DNA of 64,000 nt from Rotaria sordida (lineage: Eukaryota > Rotifera > Eurotatoria > Philodinida > Philodinidae), in NCBI GenBank assembly GCA_905250125.1, contig CAJNOL010000720.1, positions 1-64,000 of the forward strand, read 5' to 3'. Position numbers and translations under genes: made by a program. Shown here one piece after another: positions 40,301 to 53,285 of this stretch (its first letter is position 1; each line of letters starts with the position of its first letter). The notes beneath the pieces were generated by a model. It made no database searches, was not told the origin of the DNA, and was given only the letters and a program-made list of their open reading frames with translations.

Positions 40301-42958
40301 GCGAAGACGAATAAGAGAACGAGTTGAAGAAAGAAAGAAAACGATCATTTTTCTCATCAATCGATCGACAAACTAAACTACTCAAGAATGAAAGGCAAAC
40401 AAATGAAAAAAATAAGGGAATATATAAAGGCAAATAGAAAAGAAAATCAAACATGAAGTACGTTTGTTGAAAAACATTTAAGAAATAAAAAAAAAAATTT
40501 AACTTCTCTTAAGAACAATAAATCAGAAAGAAAAAATATATATATAACGTCCTCTTTTGACAAGAAAAGAAAGAATCATAATAATATAATAATCAAAATA
40601 TCACATATCATATGATTGGTCAATTATTAATATGATTCATTTAAATATATAACATATTTATGCAGTATGATAATTGAATACTAATTCATATAGAAATTAA
40701 TTAGAAAATAAAATCATTTTTTTTTCTTATTCTTAAAAGAATACGAAAAAAATATTTTTTTTTTCAAACTATTGTCAACCTTCATATACATATAGGTGTA
40801 TAAATATTAAGTACATCGAAACAAGATGGTGTACATCAGAAGAAATACAAAAATGATTATTGTTTTCAACATCCATAAACTAATATTGTTTTTTTTTTGT
40901 TTTTAGATAATAAAAAATTCAATTTCTTAGAACTAAACACGGATTGTCTAGAAATTATTTGATTTTATTTAGACTATGAGAATTATGTTTTAGTAATATA
41001 TCTAAGTTTGTTGATAGAAATTGAATAAATATCAGTGTACTTTTGATTATTGTTATAGTCTCGAGATGTTCAAATATTTCCTTTTCGGGTGATTTTGGTA
41101 ACGTCAGGGACGTTTTCTTTCCTTGAAAATGCTTTAGAACTGAAAATTTTTGGGTTTCGATTGGTGCTAATTGTTAGATAGAAAGAGAGAAAAACAAATT
41201 GGCACACGGTGAAGTACTCATCAAAAAAAGTTTGATCCCAAGCAGATGAAAGTCGAGAAAATTTGGTTTTGAGAAAAAAAATGAAAGGTACCATCTTATT
41301 ATCTTTTTGAAAATTTGTTTATCAGTTAGAGAGATAATGAACAAGCGACAGAATCAAAAATTTTTCGACTAGAATGTGGACTTAGCTGGGATTGAAATTT
41401 CATGTATTTTTCGTTCTAGATAAAAATCAAATGGATATGTACAATCTGACTTATATTAATATGTTGACGAAATATTAATATTAATGGATCAATCGACTAT
41501 CAATTGAATTATTTCTTATTTTTTTTTTTTTTTTAGGAAAGTGAATAAAAAAATATGGATAATTTATTGAGAAGAATCTTGATTAACTATTCTTTAATGA
41601 AAGAAAATTTTCTTCGTTTAAATAAAATATATCGAATTCTATATCTATACGAACTTTTTATAGTCGAGATATTAAAAGAGTTGATGTAATCTTCGATGTT
41701 TCGAGATTATTAATTTTTAAAGTTAAGATTAATCCCTTTGTTTTATGTATGAGTCGAAGTATATTTAGAATAAAAAAAGAAATTTCTTTCAACATTTCAA
41801 ATTGCATCATCGAACGACACAAAAAAAAGCAAACATCAAATCTACGACAACCAATGAAGATTTAATCAAAAAAAATAAAATAATGTGAATATTATGGACA
41901 TTTTTTGCCTCATTTTGATTTATATCTCAACGAATGATTGTATATGTCAACAGACATATCATTAAGTGATTCTTGAATATCTTATTGGTTTATTTTATCA
42001 AAAAGAGAATATTATTTGGCAATTTATTCAATATATTCTATGATTACGAAACCCAAACAAATTGTTTTATGTTTTTTTAGGTATTAGATATTTGCCGATC
42101 AATGATCAGTTTGTAACTTATTTTATTCGATTTTTTTTTCATTTTGTGTATTTGATTCTTTTTTTTGTCTTAACAAAAAAAAAAATCTTATTTTATTTTT
42201 TTTTGTTTTGGAGATTATGTTTGAATGAAATACATAATCTCTTATCTAAATAGTTATTCTTCTTTGTTATATCGAAATGTCATCATTGATTTAGAATTGT
42301 CCATAACCGACCTTCTGTTGATCAAGCAAGAAATTTTTGTCATGTAGAATGCTTCGAAACAATTATGCTTATAAGAAAACAAAATATTATTGCTTATTTC
42401 TTCAATAGTTTCTATGTGAAAATGTCCTATAGCAGACGTTTTGTCGTACCACCAACAAGAAATTTATGGCCAAAAATCTACACATATAGCATATGATAAT
42501 GTCAAATATAGATTCTTCTTTTTCTTCTCATGTATGATAGAATACAAGAGAAAAAAAAGACAATCTTTGTCTACACTTTGCGTAGGCGAACACATAGTCT
42601 GCAGTAACATACAACAAAAAAACAAGAAAAAAAAAAGAAACGAGTTGATTTTTCTTCTTCTTCGTTCGTCCGCTTAAGCGAGTGGGTACAATAAAAGTAC
42701 CCCGTTTTTTTTCTTTTTCTTCTTCATTCTCATCATTCATCGTCGACGGGACAAGTAGGAGTGTAACTCGTAGTTGTTATTTTTTTTTCGATACTTACTT
42801 GCATGCATATAGTTCTAAAAAGAAAAAAAAAAAGAGGCTTGCATATTTCTAGATTAAGTTATATTTAATATATATATTAGTCAATACGTCAGATATATGG
42901 TAATAATAAACATAAGGAAAAAACCATAGTTTTTTTTTGTTTCATTGATCTATCTTAG
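37357..42958. other. spacer between divergent Groucho and PNUTS
   Basis: About 5.6 kb without a supported gene, apart from a possible N-terminal extension of Groucho at 37357-37548 (SKKKKKVNSGTGSALSNTGG read in frame). It is full of (AT)n, (CA)n (38203-38220), (CT)n, (GAA)n and (ATC)n runs. The two genes are transcribed away from each other, so promoters and 5' exons of both must lie here; the PNUTS first exon, carrying its ATG, is expected just before 42959 but was not identified with confidence. Confidence 0.5.
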
Positions 42959-45900
42959 GCTCCTGTCGATCCAACGGTTTTACTTAATACAATCGTGTAT
43001 TTATTAGACAATAATGGTGGATTAAAAAATGATCGAGTTATTCGACAATTTATAACGTATGTTTAATAATGATGATTTTTTTTTTCGTTTATTGTGATTT
43101 TACATAAAAAAAAACAACAAAAAAAATAAATTTTTAGACTAATGAAATTAACTGAAAAATTAGTGAATAAAGCAATCTATTTACAAATTCTTAATCATAC
43201 AAAATCTGCAGATATATTAATAACGTATGTAAAATCGTATTTTTACAATATTTTATTTAAAAACAATAATAATAAAAAAAAAAAAACAATTTACTTTTTT
43301 TTCCTTTTTGCTTTTTTTTTAATGCTTATTGAATTATTCATATTTCTAGGTTTTTAAAATGTGATGGTCTTCAAATTTTAATCAAATGGCTTTCACATTT
43401 TAGTATTGAACATAATCATGCATTTCTACTCGATACATTAAATATCATAGGCAATTTGCCATTCAATATTGATAATGTTTCACAGAATGATATCGACGAG
43501 CTACAGCTCAAAATAGCCGAACTTGCATCGGCTGAGTCAGGGAAAGAAAAGGGTCAGTGTTTTTGGTATAAATATCAAAAGAAAAAAATTAATAATAATA
43601 ATAATTCAAACAAATAATCGAATTTATTTTTTCTCGTATATAATAATATTGATCATAAAAAAAAAAGACTCTTCTTGATTCTACTATATTGGCTTCAAAT
43701 ATTGAATATGCGATAACAAGTTGAAAATTATATCAAAGCTTTTTCATATACACAAGATGCGATAATAGTATTAAGTTAATTCTTTGATTTGATGTGCTTC
43801 TTTGAATAATTTTATACGATCATGAAACAGATATTAACACGGAATTATATTTAATGAGAATGATAAGTTTCGATTATGTATAAACGATACCGGTATATTC
43901 AAAATAAAAAAACATCTATCAATCATGCAGACTATGAAGCTACTATACAATACTTTTGAGTGAAAACATGCTACATGTGTGCACATTATATGTACGAAGT
44001 ATGCTGTTTTCTTAATTGAGAAGTTATTGAATTTGTTTTTGACGATATCAAATTAGCGCTCTTTTCTTTATTCATCTCTAGAATCGTTATTATATGTCTA
44101 TTCAATAAATCCTTAATATTATTTAATTTCTTGTAGATATTCGTGAAAGTGCTCGTCATTTATATGATATTTGTTTGACAAAAGGAGTATTTAAAACACT
44201 ACAAACTCATACTCCTCAACTTGATATTGACCAACATATTTCTTCTCGTATGTATTATAATCAATAGAAACATTCTTATAAGATCAATCATTTCTTTAAG
44301 AACCATCATCGATTTCTCGATCATCAATTTTCATCGATAAACATCCATTGACATCTCAACGATTGAATAAAACCGAACGAACATTGCTCTCATCAAATAA
44401 TAATACATTCCCTTTCAATGATAGGAAAATGGCAACAACCGCAACATTGACAGCTGTATCAGCATCAAATACAAATAGTAATAACACGGATACTAACAAA
44501 CGAAAAACTGAAGAGAATATAGGGCCTACAACAAATAGAAAACCGACACATCGTCGTGTTATAACACAACCCCAAATAGATACACAAAAAAAAATGAAAT
44601 CATCAATTGATATAGATGATAGTGATGGTTTAAATAAAACTAATTTATTAAATCGACCTACATCAACATTTCGTATACCTAAAATAGGAAGGTAGGTTAT
44701 TCATTTTGTTTTATTCCTTTTAGGTTAAATTCAAATTACATCGATCGACAAAGTCCGTGTTATTATATTTCTTTTTTCTTTGTTATTGTTATTGTATCTC
44801 GTGGTTTTTTTTTGTATTTTTATAATGTATCGATTTGTGAAGATTATTTTTGTTTTTCAATGATGTACAAATAATTTTTAATTTTTTAGGAATCAATACC
44901 AAGGTAATTTAGGTGATTTTTTTTAAAAAAAAAAGAAAAAAAAACCTATAAAAGAAAAACAAAAACGGTAGGTAATTTTTTTGTCAGATGAATGAATAGA
45001 TTCTCTTTTTTATGTAATATATATATATTATTATTATATGACGAAATAAAATGAATTAAAACAAAATGATCAAGGAATTCAATATCTATATGTTGATACC
45101 AATGGTGCTGAATACAGAGACGGACTTTGTCGATCGATATACATATATGCTGTTTTATTTTATTTTATTTTTTTAAAACTCTATGTGTATATATGTCATT
45201 TTATTTTTTTTTAATTTATTTCAGGTCAAATACGAATGTTCCATCACCACCATCAGAAATAAATGAAACTATACCAGTACCTCCTACATCTACAAATCAA
45301 CAAACAAAAATGAATATATCATTAAATCGACAATCGAGTGATGAACTTAATTCTCAACAAGGAAAAAGAAAATTTTCTTTAAGCCAATATATTGAACGTA
45401 AAAAATTAAAATCGAATGAATTACAACAGACTCCTTTAGCTGATACTGATATGCGAATAAATAATACGGGAAATTCAAAGGTGAGAAAGATAAAAAACAA
45501 AAAGTCAATATTTAGAAAGTAACTTTAATAAATCTCTGATTGAAAATATCAATTCGAGAATTGATTGACTTGAATACATCGAATTTAGCAAAAAAAAACA
45601 AACAGCGTTGTTGTTCTAACCGGCGTTTATGTCTTGTTATGTCCTTTATGTTTACTGTATCATAGATAGAAGATTCTAATCTGTTTTGATTCTTAAGTTG
45701 TAGTGACATTTTCATGTTTCGTAATGGTCTTCACACTCCACGAATGGATATAATCATGAAATTTTTTATCAGTTATCGAATTCCTATTGAATTCTCGAAT
45801 GTGAAGGTCAATCACAGTGAGTTTTAATATCCTCATGTGAATAACAAATCTATGTTGACCTTCTAGACTTCATTGTATGAAGGTTAATCGCGCTCTATTT

Positions 45901-48900
45901 ATCATTCACCAAGTACTTTGGACGATTATTGTGGATAAAATCAATCATGAGATATTTAATATATATCGAAAGAATCGATATTTGAAAATTGATTAGAAAT
46001 CTTAAAGTCTACTTGTTTAATTTCGTATTCGATAATTAGAAATAGAAAATGTATGATTAATAAAAAAAAAAATAATGAGTGTATAATTTGTTTGTTTTTC
46101 ACTTTCTCTCATCTTCTATTGACATGTAATTTAATTTCGATATACAAAAAAAATAATTTACAATCTTATCTATTTCATAGACATCACCACCTACATCCAT
46201 CGATGATGATTCACTTAATATATCCGATAATCAACCTGTAATTAGTCCAAAACCTGATGAAATAAGTAAATTCAACAAACAAAATTTTTATTAATTTAAT
46301 TTTATAAATTTTCTTTTTTTGTTTTTCAAGATACAATTATAAAAAGTAATTTAAGTGAACCAGGTGTTAAAAAAATAATCAAAAAAAAAGTAATATGGGC
46401 TGATGAAAAAAATCAAACACTTGTACAAACATCATTTTTTGAAGTTGATGATTCAGAATTATCTGATATGCATATATTTTCACGTACATGTGCAACAAAT
46501 ATATCAATAGCACAATTAGAAAAAGTTATGGAACGTGATTTTCGTAAAAGACGTGGTATACAAGATATGAATTCAATTGATAATGATGATAAACAAATTT
46601 TATTACCATTACCACCATTAATAAAAATTTTATTACCTGATACAATACAAATTCCACAAATTGTTTCACAAGAACGTTTTGTACAAGAAGAACGTGAAAA
46701 AACTGTTTTACAAGCACTTTTTATACGTTCATTTTTACCTGATAGTCCAGGTGAACCAGATGGTGATCTTATTGGACATAATCATCATAGTGAACCAAAA
46801 TTAATTCCACTTGAAGATGTAAGAATATATATAGAAATAAAAAATAATTTATCGCGATCATTAAAATATTATCATATTGATTTTGTTTTTTGTTTTTATA
46901 AAATAAATTCTTTACACAAAAAAAAAATATTTATGTATATGTATGTAGGATACTTCATCATCTTTATCGAGTACAGTAAACAGCAATAATACAACAATAG
47001 CAACAACAACAACCAATATACCTTTAGTTTCAATAAATAATCCAACAACAACAACAACAACAACAATAACAAACAATACAGTTACATCGAGTCTTTCGCC
47101 ATTTTCATTTGGTGATGTATCACCTGAAGTTGCTCAAATTCTTGCACAGGCTAAAGGAAATTTAACATCAGCTACAGCAAATAATCTATCAACAACAACA
47201 GTACCATCAAATTCATTAATTAATTTATCTACAACAATAACAACAACAACATCAACAATAACAAATCCAACTATTTCAACAACAACAACACCTAATCTTC
47301 CGGCACCACCAAATTTTCTTTCAGCTTTACTTAATGTTGCACGAACTACTAACAATGAAACACCTAATGGTAAGAATATAATATATTTGATTGTAGAAAT
47401 TTTGATATGACAAAATCATATTTGTTTAAATCAATTAAAGAATTTTGCACGGTTTGGGCCGATACTTATACTAAGAAAACTAAATTCAATAGATACAAAA
47501 TTTCATGAATCTATTATTCAATTGTTGGGATGAAAGATCTGAGTATATAAGTATAATATTGTTTTCTTTAAGTATTGAAATATACGCCATCATTAATCTT
47601 AACAACTGAAATTAAAATTTTCACATCTATCTAATGATTTAACGGTGTCGATTCTACGTGATATTTTTGGAGTCGAACTCCAACATTTGGCTGCATGTAC
47701 AAAAGTACCCTCACAATTATGCGATCTCTCAAACTTAAGTACGAAGAGTTTGGAATTATCTCAATCTGTTGTAATTAGAGATGTAAGCCAAAGGATCGAA
47801 TAGCGGCGCCAGCTGCTGGAAATACGATTTATACCTCTAGTTCAAAAAACACTTATCTACCTTTAAGTCTTGATATAGTATGAATAAACAGATAATAATT
47901 TATGTAATAATTTTATCAATCGAAAACATTTCTTATGCTCTCCTCATTCGAAATTTCTAACAATAGTTGCATTTCCGTTTATTCTATTGATGAGTAATAC
48001 AGGGTGGATCAAAAATCATCGAGCAGTCTTGAATTTCGAATAACTTTTGATAGAATCAAGATAAAAGGTTGTGATTTTTACCATTCAAAACAGCGTCTGG
48101 TACTACGAAGTTCTATGTATTATTCAACAATATAGATTATTGATAGTGATCTTTAGCAAGATTTTGATAACTCTATGAATAAAGATATAGAGGTTCGATT
48201 CGTGTACCCACGATTTACGCTAACGTCAACAACCAAACCTATTATCTTCTTCCGATAGAGAGTTTTAAATGCAACAGCGATAATGATGAGCGTGATCCTA
48301 ACGTACCCTTTAGAATTGAACTTCGATATAATTTTCATAGAGCTGGCAGTATTTTACCGAAGACCACTGACTTATTACCATGGTAACAAGCAGTAAATGG
48401 AACTATGTAGTAACAGAGCCTCTTTTGAATGGTGAAAGGCGCAGCTTTTTATCTTGATCCTATCAAAAGCTATTCGAAATAAAACACTGCCCGGTGACTT
48501 CTGATCCACCCTGTAGAATGGTTTTGTTTGTTGGACTTTTGTTCTTGAGATATCAAAATTTTACTGATTTATTTTTCAACAAAAAAAAATTGTGATCACT
48601 TGAATAATCGACTGTCAACTTTGCATGAAACAAAATTCTCAATGAGATTTGTTCAATGGATGAAATTGTAATTTTTCTCATATTTTCTATTCTGAGATAT
48701 TATATATTGACATCTCAAGAAAGGAAGTATTAGTTGCATAATCAACGAATCTCATTGAAGAGATTTCTTTCGTAATTTAAAGATCAATCTATAATTCTGT
48801 ACTAAATTAAATCATTTTTCACAAAAAATTTTTTTTTTCTAGTTCCGTCGCCGAATACAATAGCTAATATTTTGCCAAATCTTCCATTAAATTTTAATTT

Positions 48901-49371
48901 ACCTCCACCTCCAACATCTTTTCCATTGGGTCAATTGATAGCAAATGCTCTGACACTTGGTATACCACCACCACCAACTGCTAGTAAGCAAAAAATAGTC
49001 TACGAAATTGAAACAAATATTTGTCTTATTATTTTTATTATTTAGATCCTTCTCTTTTTCAAACATCACCGGCTACGTTTACAACACCACCACCAAATCT
49101 ATCTAATCCAATAGTTAATTCAGTTCCATCATCATCATCATCATCATCAGTGAATTCTAAACCACCATCTGTTCGTTTTGTTTCTGCTATTGGCCATCAA
49201 ACACGACCGAATCTAACAAACCATAATAATCATAATAACAATATTAATCATAATAATAATAATAATAATAATAATGAACATCAAATTTCATCTTCTCGTG
49301 AGAACAGTAGAGAACATAATTTTCGACGAGGTCCACCAAATAATAATCGTCGAGATTATTATCAAAGTCGA

Positions 49372-49419
<48 letters not shown>

Positions 49420-49437
49420 CGAAATATATTCTCTTAG
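42959..49437 (+). CDS. PPP1R10: PNUTS, PP1 nuclear targeting subunit (5' exon missing)
   Basis: Eleven exons fit in phase: 42959-43056, 43138-43224, 43350-43552, 44137-44247, 44301-44691, 45225-45480, 46181-46265, 46331-46818, 46949-47369, 48843-48983, 49046-49437; 890 residues plus an unseen start exon. The N-terminal TFIIS-like (LW) domain spans about 1-150: APVDPTVLLNTIVYLL, FITLMKLTEKLVNKAIYLQI, LKCDGLQILIKWLSHFS, NLPFNIDNV and ESARHLYDI. A long Ser/Asn-rich basic linker follows. IIKKKVIWADEKNQ is an RVxF-type PP1-docking site (V-I-W, as V-T-W in vertebrate PNUTS), trailed by the conserved SQERFVQEEREK and EPKLIPLEDD. The C-terminus is poly-Thr, Pro- and Asn-rich and ends in an (AAT)n-coded Asn run, without the CCCH finger of vertebrate PNUTS. 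With PP1 and WDR82 it dephosphorylates RNA polymerase II factors and aids termination. Intron 47370-48842 is enlarged by an inserted element. Confidence 0.9.
48000..48513. mobile_element. TA-flanked MITE, mariner-like, in PNUTS intron
   Basis: The 514-bp element begins CAGGGTGGATC and ends GATCCACCCTG and is flanked on both sides by TA, the target site of Tc1/mariner transposons. The inverted similarity continues inward with mismatches for about 130 bp on each side (TTTTGATAGAATCAAGATAAAA against TTTTATCTTGATCCTATCAAAA). No transposase is present; the small central frame is not convincing. Confidence 0.82.
49372..49419 (+). repeat. (AAT)n microsatellite coding polyasparagine
   Basis: About sixteen AAT units in frame near the C-terminus of PNUTS encode an asparagine run; a shorter (AAT)n lies at 49249-49275. 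Such tracts vary easily in length. Confidence 0.9.
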
Positions 49438-50100
49438 AAAAATCATGATAAGAATTTGGATTAGCACCTTATTTCAAAAACTAAAAATAAAAAGAAACCA
49501 ACCTGGTGGTCAATCCTGTGATATAATCTGAATAATAATGGAAAAAAAAAGACTCATGTTCTAACTGCACATATATTGTGTGATAAGTCTTATTTGTTTC
49601 TTTTTTTTCTCTCTTTTGTGTGTAGACTAGCCGGCTAAGGTATGTCTATTTATGAAATATGTATGTTGGTTTGATTTTATTCATTCCTTATTTCATTATC
49701 TTTTTTTTCTTTTTTTTTTTGTTGATTATGTTCTTTTGCGCTTATCTATTCTCACTAAAACCTATATATATATATATATATATACATATTATCCGTCTTT
49801 GTCATTCTTGATCGTTGATCTTTTCAAATTGTGTTTCAAATTGTTAGAAGAAAAAAAAAGTCAGTATTTTGGTTGTTTGTTTGTTTGGTTTTTTTTTGTA
49901 CATTTTGCAAGAAAAAAAAAACATGAATAACTCTTTTCGATGATGATAATGAAGAAAAAATATAAAGATTGACATGATGGAACATCTTGTTTTTTTTTTT
50001 TTTTTTTTTTTTTTTTGTTTAATTATTTCTTTTATATTCTAGATATATATATATATATAAGATGATATATTAATACAGGTAGTAATAGTCAAAAACAAAA
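49438..50100. other. PNUTS 3' flank and TFIIB 5' flank
   Basis: No gene. Contains (AT)n at 49764-49785 and a poly-T run at about 49990-50016. A cag acceptor at 50078 lies 23 bases before the TFIIB start, marking a 5' intron or a spliced-leader site. Confidence 0.55.
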
Positions 50101-53044
50101 ATGTCAAGGTATGAAAAATAATTTGATTGATTTTATTATTATTATTATTATTATTTTGTATTTTTTGATTAGATACGTTAAACAATTGGCATGTCGATTT
50201 CATCCAGAAGCAACATTAGTTGAAGATTATCGTGCTGGTGATATGGTTTGCCCAGAATGTGGTTTAGTTGTTGGCGATCGGTATGAAATATATATATATA
50301 GAGAGAATTCATATTTATAAATTATAGTAACACGATAGATCTTTATTAGAGAAGTATGGAATTTCAAAATTAAAATTGAATGGTACTAGAATTTAGTCAA
50401 ACACATGCTTAATCTTCGCAGAGATTTATTAGCATATTTTCAGAATACAAACAAACAGGTAGGTTGTTGGAAAATGAGAAAGATATGATTGAGTTCGTTA
50501 ATTTTTCACTAGGGAAATTATGATGTATAGATTTTGTAATAAATCTTAAAGTGAGCGTAGGATGATTGCACATGAGCACTTACTCTTTATGACAGCTGCT
50601 CACTTACGAGGAAAGGTTCCCAAATGTGATGCGCCGTTTTGAATCGGATCTATACCATTTAGTAGAGCTCGATAAGACTAGACAAAGTTTCAAAGCGTTC
50701 ATGCTCATATGCTGTCCTTCTCGAGTTATGACTGTTTTTTACTGAATTTTCAATATCTAGTAAAGTATATATATGGGAAAATCGAATTACAGGATTTCGA
50801 TGTGAAATTGTGCCCAGCAACAAGTCTCGTAATTGTCAGAATGTTGTCTTCTGCAGATATTCGGTGTCCAGAAAACGATCATGCGTCGCAAGGAATCTAT
50901 GAGCAAAATTTCAGGTCAAAATCTCGTAATTCGATTTTCCCATATATATCTTGCTGTAGGTCTAAAATTCAGTAAAACGGTCATAACTCAAGAAGGACAG
51001 CGTATAGAGATGAATCCTTTTAGGTTTCATCTAGTCGCATCGAGTTCTAGTAACTGATATAGATCCGATTCAGAACGGCGCATCACACACTGGGACACCT
51101 TTCCTCGTTAGACATACTTGCAAAGGGTGTGGATTAGAGATGTGCGGAACTAACCACTCGGATCGAAATTCAAGTTTATAGTAAAATATTCTATGGTTTA
51201 AAGCAAATTATCTTATAAATCGTATGAATTAGAACGTAATTCAAGAGCGACAATTCAAAAAGTGCTAGTTGTTGACTCGTTATCTCTAGACCAATGCCAG
51301 AATCTGAAAAACTGGAACCCTCGGGACTGGTGTCATTAGAAAAGACGTTGCCGGGATTAGGACTACGTCCACAATTGGTGAATAAAAAAGTTACTGGGAC
51401 CAAAAAAATTTGGTTCCGCACATCTCTAGTGTGGATGGTTGTAGGTCTAGAGTATTTACATTTTCAAAGAATCTTTCGATCAATTATATATGAATAGCCA
51501 TTGCACATTAATAAAGATTCGTTTTTAGAGGTTCTTAGAACTATGAGCTGTCACAGGTCCAAGTCACACTCGATCAATCGCATCGTTCTACGTAAGACTT
51601 TGAATGCTCAAAAAATATTTTTGTGGAATTTGATTTTCGTGCCCGGATCGGATAATTAGTGGAGTAACCAGGAAAAAATTTATAGGGAGGGAGTTAGGGA
51701 CTTAACTATTCCGATCATGTCTGTAGAGTAAGCGAAGACTCTCTGGTAATGCGTCAGCATCTTCTTAAGAGAAACTCAATTGTTTGTAAGAGGACACTGA
51801 GTCTTCTCTAGTCCCTCGTCTAGTTATGCCATTACAAATATGTTTGACTTTCAAGAGTCTAATAACAGAGAATAAGAGCTATAAAATATTAGTTATTGAT
51901 TGCCTTTTTTTATTCGTATTGTGATGCATAATGATTATTTAAAATTTTTCTTTAGAATGGTGGATGTTGGTTCTGAATGGCGTACATTTTCTAATGATAA
52001 AGATTCGAAAGATATGAGTCGTGTTGGAGCTGTAGAAAATCCATTATTCGATGGTGATAATCTTGAAACTGTTATGTCATTAGGAACAGGTGCAGGAGCA
52101 CTTGATGAATTTGGTAAACAAAAATATAACAATGGTCCTCGTCAGGTAACTAATCCAGTTTTTTATCTGTCTACTAAAGGAAATATTTTTTATTATTATT
52201 AAGATGTCAACTGCAGATAAAGCATTACGAAGTGGTTTTGATGCTATTCGACAAATGGCTGGACGTATTAATTTATCAAGTCGAATAATTAATCGAGCAT
52301 TTTCACTTTTTAAACAATGTTATGAAAATAAATGTGTACGAGGTCGTTCACAAGATGCCATTGTAGCAACATGTATTTATATAGCTTGTCGACAAGAAGG
52401 TGCACAACGTACAATTAAAGGTAAAATACATGAGATATATTGTGTATTTATCTAGAATTAATTTATTTTTGTTGTTATATTTTAAGAAATTTGTGCAATT
52501 TCAACAACTGCATCAAAAAAAGATATTGGTCGATGTTTTAAACAAATTGTTAATAGTTTACCGAATTCTAATCGACCTGAATCAATTGATATTAAAAATT
52601 TGGTGGTATGTTTTAAATTTAAATAATATCTTCTTCTATAGATTGTTTTTTTTTCTTTATTAAAAGCCTCGATTTTGTAATCAACTTGAACTTCATCAAG
52701 AAAATATTATTCAAAAAACAGCTGTTCATATTGCTGAACGTGCAAAAGAAATTTGCGATATTCAAAGTCGTGCACCAGATTCAATTGCAGGTGCATCAAT
52801 TTATATGGCTTGTGCAGCTGCTGGAGAGAAAAAACCAATGAAAGGTAAATAGATAATTTTAAAATAAAAACAGAAAAAAAAACCAAAAAATATATATTTT
52901 TTTCTTTTAGATATTCAAGTTGCTGCTGGTGTTATGGAAAGTACAATACGATTAATATATAAAATCATGTTACCAAAAGCTGCTGAATTATTTCCAAAGG
53001 ATTTTGTATTTAAATGTCCACCAGCTAATTTACCACAATCATAA
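50101..53044 (+). CDS. GTF2B: general transcription factor IIB
   Basis: Seven exons (50101-50108, 50173-50280, 51956-52145, 52204-52420, 52487-52605, 52667-52844, 52911-53044) give 317 residues, one more than human TFIIB. The N-terminal zinc ribbon has CRFH and CPEC ([20 protein letters not shown]) and contacts the polymerase dock. The B-reader/linker [13 protein letters not shown] follows. Two cyclin folds come next: [13 protein letters not shown] to [18 protein letters not shown], and [15 protein letters not shown] to [13 protein letters not shown], which bind TBP and BRE DNA. The first exon carries only ATG TCA AG, preceded by a cag acceptor. Intron 2 is 1,675 bp because two elements are inserted; the others are 58-66 bp. 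Stop at 53044; TTC1 starts 241 bp later on the same strand. Essential for polymerase II initiation; looks intact. Confidence 0.97.
50605..51111. repeat. foldback element in TFIIB intron 2
   Basis: Left arm about 50605-50751 and right arm about 50963-51111 are inverted copies (for example TACGAGGAAAGG against CCTTTCCTCGTTA, and GAATCGGATCT against AGATCCGATTC), with about 210 bp between them. No coding sequence. It is followed within 25 bp by a hAT-like element. Confidence 0.82.
51135..51428. mobile_element. hAT-like MITE with 8-bp target duplication
   Basis: The 294-bp element starts TAGAGATGTGCGGAAC and ends GGTTCCGCACATCTCTA, a near-perfect inverted terminal repeat of about 16 bp. It is flanked by an exact 8-bp direct repeat, GTGTGGAT (51127-51134 and 51429-51436). 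An 8-bp duplication and a TAGAG-type end are characteristic of hAT transposons. It codes for no transposase, so it would have been moved in trans. Confidence 0.93.
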
Positions 53045-53217
53045 AGAATAAACTGGATTTTCTTTTTTTTTCTTGTTGTCGATGTGTATCTATGGATTTT
53101 GCGTGATTTAATTTATAAAGAAAAGAAAAAAAAACACAACAAAAGAGTAATATATGTCCTGTTTTTGTTTTCACAACCATTCTTGCTTATTGATGTCTCA
53201 TGTTATATACATTTAAT

Positions 53218-53285
53218 AATAAAACACACAGAGAAAGAACAGAAATTAAAAATATTTTCTAATATGCTTTATTTCACTACTTTAG
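53218..53285 (+). promoter_or_regulatory. poly(A) signal and splice acceptor between TFIIB and TTC1
   Basis: AATAAA at 53218-53223 lies about 60 bases before a pyrimidine-rich acceptor (ttatttcactactttag) whose AG directly abuts the ATG of TTC1. With no room for an upstream cis exon in the 241-bp gap, the acceptor is best read as a spliced-leader addition site within a two-gene unit. Confidence 0.55.

Noticed and set aside
48153-48338. 61-residue frame inside the TA-flanked element
   Set aside because: No transposase motif (no DDE/D pattern) and too short.
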